From assembly GCA_013375495.1 (NCBI GenBank), contig JABXKC010000030.1:1-47901 (forward strand): a stretch of 47,901 nucleotides of DNA. The letters run 5' to 3'. Below the pieces are notes generated by a model that did not search any database, was not told where the DNA came from, and was given only the letters and a program-made list of their open reading frames with translations. This document shows positions 42,966-47,901 of the stretch, in pieces (positions within the stretch are counted from its first letter, which is position 1; the number at the start of each line of letters is the position of its first letter). Made by a program: the position numbers and the translations under genes. The DNA is from Promethearchaeota archaeon (GTDB lineage Archaea > Asgardarchaeota > Lokiarchaeia > Sigynarchaeales > SOKP01).

Positions 42966-43412
42966 ATGGAACAAAATAAAATATTTAATATTGGTACAAT
43001 TTTACTTCTTGCTACGGTTGTAGTTTTGCTATTATATGGTATTCTCTATGTAGTTACTGGAAGTCCAGCTATTACTGGAGCTTTAGCTTATGTCGGAAAG
43101 ACTGAAGCGGAGATAAATGCTTTTGATCCCGAATTGATGATTATACTTAGCTATGAGCTAAGGGTAGTAGGAATTGCATACATGAACCTTGGAATTGCAT
43201 ATATATTTATAATTAACTTTGGTTTTCGAAAAAAAGAGAAGTGGGCTTGGATAGCTACCCTAATAGCATTTGGTGGTTTTGGTGTACCACTGGTACTCAC
43301 GAGCATTAGTGTAATGGGTATAGATATCGATATAATAATCTTAATCATTGTTCTGATTATTCAGATAGTAGGAGAGATTATAACCTATAAAAGTTTTTTC
43401 GGAGCCAAATAA
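42966..43412 (+). CDS. Four-helix integral membrane protein
   Basis: This 148-residue protein has four hydrophobic segments (about 8-30, 60-85, 96-116 and 121-143) separated by short loops. The second loop contains FGFRKKEKWAW, a positively charged turn. There is no signal peptide cleavage motif or catalytic residue pattern. The ATG follows a good TATA box and GAGTGGAAAA leader. The T-run at 43462-43473 may end its transcript. Function unknown. Confidence 0.65.
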   Translation: MEQNKIFNIGTILLLATVVVLLLYGILYVVTGSPAITGALAYVGKTEAEINAFDPELMIILSYELRVVGIAYMNLGIAYIFIINFGFRKKEKWAWIATLIAFGGFGVPLVLTSISVMGIDIDIIILIIVLIIQIVGEIITYKSFFGAK

Positions 43413-43555
43413 AGAAATTATAGTAGATATTCCTTCTAAAATTTATCAAAATTCTAAATTTCTTTTTTTTTTTGAATTGGTAATTTGTAAAATTCCTGAA
43501 AGGTAAATTCAGAGTCTGATTTCAATGAAAATTCCATTGAAAAAAAAATCTAGGA

Positions 43556-43645
43556 TTACTTCAATTTTTTGCCCATTATGATTACTACAACTGATAAAGT
43601 GCCAAGTAGAATGAAGATTTTATATCCTGGAATTCCTCCTCCATT
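43556..43645 (-). pseudogene. Sorting-tail fragment of a surface protein, broken by an in-frame stop
   Basis: The minus-strand frame encodes NGGGIPGYKIFILLGTLSVV then VIIMGKKLK and a stop, the GIPGY-helix-Lys tail of lokiarchaeal surface proteins. The codon directly before it is TAA (43646-43648). Upstream in the same frame, CQDNFTLMKCPISV still looks coding. It is therefore the decayed 3' end of a secreted protein gene. The 399-base gap between 43412 and 43812 otherwise holds only A/T-rich sequence and a T-run at 43462-43473. Confidence 0.6.
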
Positions 43646-43811
43646 TTAAACTGAAATAGGACATTTCATTAATGTAAAGTTATCTTGACATTTTGAAAAG
43701 AAAAAGGATATTTTTAAAAGAACTTCATTCAATTTGGAACAAGTTTTGATCCCCAATGCCTTGAGTTATTAAAATTTCGTACTCTTGTTTAAACAAAAAA
43801 GTTGATTTGGA

Positions 43812-45887
43812 CTAAAGATCCTCTGCTTTATTAGAGGGGGATACAAGTATATTACAAATTTGTTTAGCTCTTACTTGAGCTCTGGTAAATGCTCTAGTTG
43901 CTTTTGCCCAGTTATATAGCGCATCATTTCCTGTGGAATTTTCCACAATATTCTCTAATGTACATCCTTTATTAAATTCGTCAAGAGCACGCTCTTTTAA
44001 TTTAGTTAGTGGATAATTTTGATTTCCTACATTCTCCAATTTTTCAGTTGCTTTAGTTATCCATTCTTTAGCTTTCAGTCTTGCATATTTAGCGACTTCT
44101 TTTGGAGAAGAGGCCAATTTAATTTCCCAAAAGGTATTTGTCTCGTTGTAAATAGGACTGCCATGCGTGGGATGCATAGGAGTTAATCCCCTCGCTGCAG
44201 TTCCAATACATAGTTGGTATAACCCTTCGTTTCCGTTGTCTGGTTTCGTAACAGCTACAAGAGCGTTAGAAGCGTGTCCTATTGATATTTTACCCCACTT
44301 ACCTGTTTTAAAATAATTACGAGAAACTTTTTTCCAAGACCCCTCAGGGATTGTTCCAGAGTTTCGATACATCATTTTGATATAATTTAGGTCGATATGT
44401 CCTAATGCGCTAGTTATCATGTTAAATGCATACCGATTTCTACAGCAGCTATTTTGATAAGCAAATTTAAGGGCCTTAATGACTCTAACTTCTTTTTTCC
44501 CTCGCTTGAACGGTTGGAAAAATCCGAAGGTTTTTGGGTGCCAACCACCATGTTCATCCCATAACCATTCGTCTTTTTCCTTCCACATCCAGGGAGCTTG
44601 ATTGGCATTGGGGTGAATTGCACCATTATTGGCGTAAAGAAAATCTTTTTCTCCCATCAATCCGGCCTCTCTAATGAGAATCGGATCCCTTCGACTTTCA
44701 ATAACATACGCATAATTACTATCGGCATAAAAACCCCCAACGCATGCATAATCACTATTACCAATATCTCCTACAGGATAACTCATTTCTAATTGTTGTG
44801 CCTCTTTCGCACTATTTGCAAACCTTAATACGTGCAAAACCGAGACCGCACGGCGAAGTCCATAACCCCAAAATTCCATAGGTTCAATAAGCTTAGGTCC
44901 TCCCCCATGATGTACGTATACGAGTCCTTTATTATTCATTCCTGGATGACCAAACATATAACAATTTCCAATAAGAGGAACTTCTCCTGTTGCCCCGAAC
45001 GGCGTGTAGATAAAATCATTTCCAGTCTTAGGAAAGGCGATGATTGAAACGGTGTGAGTAGCGTCATGATCTCCTGACGAGCCAGTTATTAATTTGCCAT
45101 CTGGGGTAGCTTGTTTCCACGCTGCAACTCCAGAACATGCAAGTGAAGGTAATCGCAACAATCCTTCCCCTAATCCAAAGTAATATTTAGCAGGAGGAAT
45201 ATGTCCCGTCCAGATATCTAATACATCTTCATATGACATTGTAACACCCGCCGCAGAAGCCCCAGCAGCCCATCCTCTACATAGTTCTAATATCTCTGGA
45301 GCGTAAGTGGCAATCTCTTTTTCCCATTTCTGGAGAATTATCCGTTCATCATCGGTAAATTTAACTTGAGCCTTTTTTTCTAAAATCCATGGCCCAAAAA
45401 TTTGAAGTAGTTGTTGAGCGTATTGGTATCCCATCTCATAATCTGTGCCTTGAAGAATAATAATGGGATTGATTTCAGGGATTAATGGAACATCATCAGC
45501 GAACATAATTTCAGTATTTTTAGAGGTAAAAGTGCTTTTTTCAATCTCGAGTGGAGAATTATCATTTAAACGAAGCAAAGACAGCAATTTATTCCCCTGT
45601 TTTTTACTCTTCTTAAACCCTTCAAAAACAATTTTCCAATCTTTCTTTAAGTTAGTTCTGTTAGCATTTTCAGCACGCCATTTAGCTTTAAAAAAGCTAA
45701 CCATCAGATGATTAAATTCATCAATTCTTTGGGCGTAAATTGGATCAGAATAACTTAACTTACTGAGTTCAGTTGTAATAAGGGTCAAAATAGGTTTTAT
45801 CTTTCTGCTTTGCAAAAAGGCTTTTATATAATTCCTATTTTTCCATAAAACGCGTAATTTCTCAAATTTATTCTTTGAACTTTTCAT
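43812..45887 (-). CDS. C45-family autoproteolytic acyltransferase/hydrolase (Ntn fold)
   Basis: This protein of about 691 residues belongs to the acyl-CoA:6-aminopenicillanic-acid acyltransferase/C45 group. Family hallmarks are GTDYEMGYQYAQQL, the nucleophile Cys251 in LPSLACSGVAAW (precursor cleavage before this Cys is usual in the group), ITGSSGDHDAT, GHPGMNNKGLVYVHHGGG and YAYVIESRRDPI. The start is taken as ATG 45887, with a GTGA ribosome-like site 8 bases upstream. Opening the frame to 45962 would add 25 residues through a duplicated sequence. The N-terminal about 140 residues before the domain are helical and basic. It may be an acylase or amidase acting on N-acyl compounds. Confidence 0.8.
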   Translation of the reverse strand: MKSSKNKFEKLRVLWKNRNYIKAFLQSRKIKPILTLITTELSKLSYSDPIYAQRIDEFNHLMVSFFKAKWRAENANRTNLKKDWKIVFEGFKKSKKQGNKLLSLLRLNDNSPLEIEKSTFTSKNTEIMFADDVPLIPEINPIIILQGTDYEMGYQYAQQLLQIFGPWILEKKAQVKFTDDERIILQKWEKEIATYAPEILELCRGWAAGASAAGVTMSYEDVLDIWTGHIPPAKYYFGLGEGLLRLPSLACSGVAAWKQATPDGKLITGSSGDHDATHTVSIIAFPKTGNDFIYTPFGATGEVPLIGNCYMFGHPGMNNKGLVYVHHGGGPKLIEPMEFWGYGLRRAVSVLHVLRFANSAKEAQQLEMSYPVGDIGNSDYACVGGFYADSNYAYVIESRRDPILIREAGLMGEKDFLYANNGAIHPNANQAPWMWKEKDEWLWDEHGGWHPKTFGFFQPFKRGKKEVRVIKALKFAYQNSCCRNRYAFNMITSALGHIDLNYIKMMYRNSGTIPEGSWKKVSRNYFKTGKWGKISIGHASNALVAVTKPDNGNEGLYQLCIGTAARGLTPMHPTHGSPIYNETNTFWEIKLASSPKEVAKYARLKAKEWITKATEKLENVGNQNYPLTKLKERALDEFNKGCTLENIVENSTGNDALYNWAKATRAFTRAQVRAKQICNILVSPSNKAEDL

Positions 45888-45895
45888 TTTTGATC

Positions 45896-45976
45896 TTTCA
45901 CAAGATTTAAAATTTAAAAATCTAAGTAATAAGAAGATAAAATTCTTTATAAAGTTTTTCACAAGATTTAAAATTT
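45896..45976. repeat. 20-bp perfect direct repeat at the divergent promoter
   Basis: TTTCACAAGATTTAAAATTT occurs at 45896-45915 and again at 45957-45976, 61 bases apart. Each copy read leftward contains CTTGTGAAA, a ribosome-site-like element, and the right-hand copy overlaps the upstream start of the C45 gene's open frame. This looks like a local duplication of a leader, or paired binding sites for the adjacent regulators. Confidence 0.65.
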
Positions 45977-46016
45977 GAAAAAACTTATAAAGAAATATTT
46001 TTTATGTAATATAGAG

Positions 46017-46532
46017 ATGGGAGTCAATAACGAAGTGGATCATATCTTTAGAGGAAAAATTAAGAATTATGAAGAGCAATTAATCGATTTTTTCGTGGAC
46101 ATAGGAGAGAGTAAACGACAGACCAGAACAATTTCTATTATCTCTGGATATTTAATGATACACGGAAGATTAACCCAAGAACAATTAAAAGAATTAACAG
46201 GGTTTTCATTAGCAAGTATCTCTATCAATTTAAACGCATTAATTAGTCTGGGTTTAGTAGACAAACAACTGATAAAAGGAACGCATAAATTTATCTATGC
46301 TTTCACAGAAGATTACCTTCAAATTGTTGAAGCTAAAAGCATCATGACTCTTGATGTAGTTGAGAGTTTATCAAAATTTATAGAACAAATAAATAAAGAT
46401 TTGGAAAACCGTAAAAATGAAGATGGGTACGAGTTGTTTTCAATACGCCTGCAGGAATTATTAGATTTTCTAAATCAAATCAAAAAGTTAGCATTAATGA
46501 TTAAAGAATTTAAAATTAAGGAAAGTATTTAG
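46017..46532 (+). CDS. GbsR/MarR-like transcriptional regulator 1
   Basis: This 171-residue winged-helix protein contains SGYLMIHGRLTQEQLKELTGFSLASISINLNALISLGLVDKQ, the DNA-binding domain (about 45-90) of the GbsR/MarR-like group. A long C-terminal helical region, probably for dimerisation, follows. The TTG at 45975 is in frame but sits inside the 20-bp repeat; ATG 46017 is better. It is divergent from the C45 gene and 20 bases upstream of a paralogue, so it may control that promoter. The effector is unknown. Confidence 0.78.
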   Translation: MGVNNEVDHIFRGKIKNYEEQLIDFFVDIGESKRQTRTISIISGYLMIHGRLTQEQLKELTGFSLASISINLNALISLGLVDKQLIKGTHKFIYAFTEDYLQIVEAKSIMTLDVVESLSKFIEQINKDLENRKNEDGYELFSIRLQELLDFLNQIKKLALMIKEFKIKESI

Positions 46533-46552
46533 CAAAAAACATTTGCAAAACT

Positions 46553-47065
46553 ATGATTGAGGAAGAACAAGCCACATTTTCGCCTGCAATTAAAAAAGCA
46601 GAGGATGATATTATAGATAAGCTCGTGCGATCTCCACTATTCTCCGAGCAAAAACACATTACATCGATAATTATATGTTATTTCTTTACCAGAAAATACC
46701 TCACTCAACAAAATCTTAAACATCTCACGGGATTTTCTGCTGGTATGATTTCTAGGGTGTTAAATAAGCTTATAAAAAGGGGAACGATAAGAATCTTTAC
46801 CAAAACTTCTACGGGGAAAATAATATATTCGATGGATTCTATTCAAGCTTCATTTATTACAATCATCATAAACTCCGTGAAATCTAGGTTACGATGGGAA
46901 GACATATTAAAAAAAATCAATACCGAATTACAAGAAAGAAAAAAATCTTTAGGAAAACAGAATGGATATGCTCAAATTAAAAAAGTAGTTGATTTTTATT
47001 TATCATCGATGCCCTTTTATAAAAAATTGTTGAATTATTGGGAGCGAGCCAAACTTACACTTTAG
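46553..47065 (+). CDS. GbsR/MarR-like transcriptional regulator 2
   Basis: This 170-residue paralogue of the preceding gene shows the same fold pattern: ICYFFTRKYLTQQNLKHLTGFSAGMISRVLNKLIKRGTIRIF for the winged helix, then a helical tail. The genes are 20 bases apart and likely co-transcribed, so the proteins could act as a heterodimer. The ATG at 46553 overlaps the leader region of the first gene. It ends 13 bases before the truncated 3-hydroxyacyl-CoA dehydrogenase frame, which suggests that a deletion or rearrangement joined them. Confidence 0.78.
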   Translation: MIEEEQATFSPAIKKAEDDIIDKLVRSPLFSEQKHITSIIICYFFTRKYLTQQNLKHLTGFSAGMISRVLNKLIKRGTIRIFTKTSTGKIIYSMDSIQASFITIIINSVKSRLRWEDILKKINTELQERKKSLGKQNGYAQIKKVVDFYLSSMPFYKKLLNYWERAKLTL

Positions 47066-47078
47066 AAATTAATATTAA

Positions 47079-47693
47079 ATGATGTTTAATACAGTTTTCT
47101 TATTAGTTGGTCTAACTAGATTTCCAAAACATACGATATTTACTACAAATACATCCTTGCTTCTACCATCGTGGTTAGCTAAAAGCACAGGACGTCCTGA
47201 AAGATTTTTAGCCCTTCACTTCAATACTCCTGTATATATTACTAAAACTGCAGATATCATGGGACACCCTGGCACGGCAAAAGAAATTCTTGATTTGACA
47301 ATTGAATTTAGCAGGAAAATTGGAATGCTACCAATCATTCTTGATAAGGAGCATTCGGGTTATATAACTAATTCACTATTAGTGGAATTGAGAATGAAAG
47401 CACTTGAATTAGTAGTAAATGGAGTTGCTACTCCTCGGGAAATAGATAAATCTTGGATGAGCACTATGAATATGGGAATTGGAATCTTTGGGATTATAGA
47501 TAGTATAGGTTTAGATGTAGGATTTGAGTTACTAGAACAATATGTCCTAAAATCGGGGGATAAACAAGCAAAAGCAATATATGAGTATCTTAAAACTAAT
47601 TTCATTGATAAAGGGCATCTTGGGATGAAGACTGGTCAAGGTTTTTACAAATACCCTAATCCAGAATATGAGAATCCAGATTTTTTAAAGTAG
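47079..47693 (+). pseudogene. 3-hydroxyacyl-CoA dehydrogenase lacking its NAD-binding N-terminus
   Basis: The frame encodes 204 residues. From about residue 20 it matches 3-hydroxyacyl-CoA dehydrogenase: FTTNTSLLLPSWLAKSTGRPERFLALHFNTPVY is the conserved SNTSSLPI-to-HFFNP region, then IDKSWMSTMNMGIG for the C-domain and GMKTGQGFYKYP near the end. The first about 90 residues, carrying the GxGxMG NAD site, are absent, and the start has unrelated sequence. The catalytic His of the HFF region is present (LHFNTPV), although NP is changed to TP. This is most likely a decayed gene and not a functional short form. Confidence 0.65.
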
Positions 47694-47699
47694 GATATA

Positions 47700-47879
47700 T
47701 TGTCTAGTTCTACGGGAGTTATTCCCACACAATTAGCGAGAATCGGTTTAAATTTACAGATATCCATGATTCCAGCGACTATTTTATTAATTGCATCTCT
47801 CATCTATCTTAAATTTAATACGATAACAAAAGAGGTTGCAATCGAAAACAGGAAGAAATTACTTGAAATGGACTTATAG
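47700..47879 (+). pseudogene. C-terminal fragment of a GPH-family transporter
   Basis: In the same frame as the preceding remnant and directly after its TAG stop, 60 codons encode a hydrophobic helix (ISMIPATILLIASLIYLKF) and the tail ITKEVAIENRKKLLEM. It closely resembles the C-terminus of the transporter at 15486-16898 (VIPAIVLLICTIIYWKF; MENKKKLKEL). The rest of the transporter is missing. The TTG at 47700 is probably not a real start. Confidence 0.65.
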
Positions 47880-47901
47880 CTTTATACCTTATTTATTAAC
47901 T

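Noticed and set aside
45888..45962. Extended N-terminus of the C45 hydrolase with a possible signal anchor
   Set aside because: It lies in the 20-bp duplicated leader and is preceded by no better ribosome site than the internal ATG, so the hydrophobic look is probably accidental.
1..47901. tRNA, rRNA, CRISPR arrays or intact insertion sequences
   Set aside because: No T-loop/anticodon-arm patterns, rRNA signatures, regularly spaced repeats or transposase motifs were seen by reading. A covariance-model scan (tRNAscan-SE, Infernal) would be needed to exclude weak RNA genes.

Overview
The window is about 48 kb of AT-rich, gene-dense archaeal DNA. I read it as an Asgard archaeon of the Lokiarchaeia type. 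The evidence: a formylmethanofuran dehydrogenase cluster and an HdrA/FrhB electron-transfer cluster (archaeal Wood-Ljungdahl biochemistry); an HdrA gene interrupted by two in-frame UGA codons exactly at conserved Cys positions (selenocysteine); a longin/roadblock-like protein; 'IPGF/IPGY + membrane helix + Lys' C-terminal sorting tails; TATA boxes of archaeal type; and ribosome binding sites of the form (A)GGTGAT. No rRNA, tRNA, CRISPR array or intact transposon was seen.

Layout. 1-4.7 kb: an FrhB-like gene faces an frhB-like/hdrA operon; hdrA is a probable selenoprotein with a structured 3' UTR. 4.7-8.9 kb: a 0.7-kb AT-rich leader, a large anchored ABC solute-binding protein and an alpha/beta hydrolase. 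8.9-12.8 kb: a minus-strand operon of a polyferredoxin-like protein, FwdB, FwdD and FwdA. 13.0-16.9 kb: a non-pyrrolysine MttB-family methyltransferase, a PIG-L deacetylase and a GPH-family transporter. 16.9-28.1 kb: an iron-sulfur/metal-cofactor island with two MinD-type ATPases carrying ferredoxin inserts, four NifX/NafY-like proteins, an Mrp/NBP35 ATPase, a DtxR-type repressor, a DUF5320-like protein, a NifU-like scaffold and a radical SAM protein. It resembles the bacterial ORP (orange protein) gene set. A longin-like protein, an ARMT1-like protein and an MFS transporter sit inside it.

28.2-37.7 kb: an amidohydrolase, a glycyl-radical enzyme, an LRR protein, and an acyl-CoA block (acyl-CoA dehydrogenase, two tandem crotonase paralogues, OsmC-like protein, thioesterase). 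37.8-43.4 kb: an amino-acid permease, an NrdG-type radical SAM activase with a tiny downstream gene, a PfkB kinase and small membrane or zinc-ribbon proteins. 43.4-47.9 kb: a C45-family hydrolase, two GbsR/MarR-like regulators and several decayed gene ends (sorting-tail fragment, headless 3-hydroxyacyl-CoA dehydrogenase, transporter C-terminus).

How it fits together: Fwd reduces CO2 at the formyl-methanofuran level. HdrA/FrhB proteins would pass electrons between ferredoxin, a flavin-bifurcating centre and a soluble carrier. The MttB homologue could feed methyl groups in. The acyl-CoA genes would handle fatty or branched acids. A palindrome, TGAAT-N4-ATTCA, recurs upstream of the NifX, Mrp, DUF5320 and OsmC genes and next to a DtxR-family gene. 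It suggests one metal- or redox-responsive regulon across the cofactor island. The most notable items are the double-Sec HdrA with its candidate SECIS, this regulon, and an Asp-to-Asn change at the expected metal-binding motif of FwdA.
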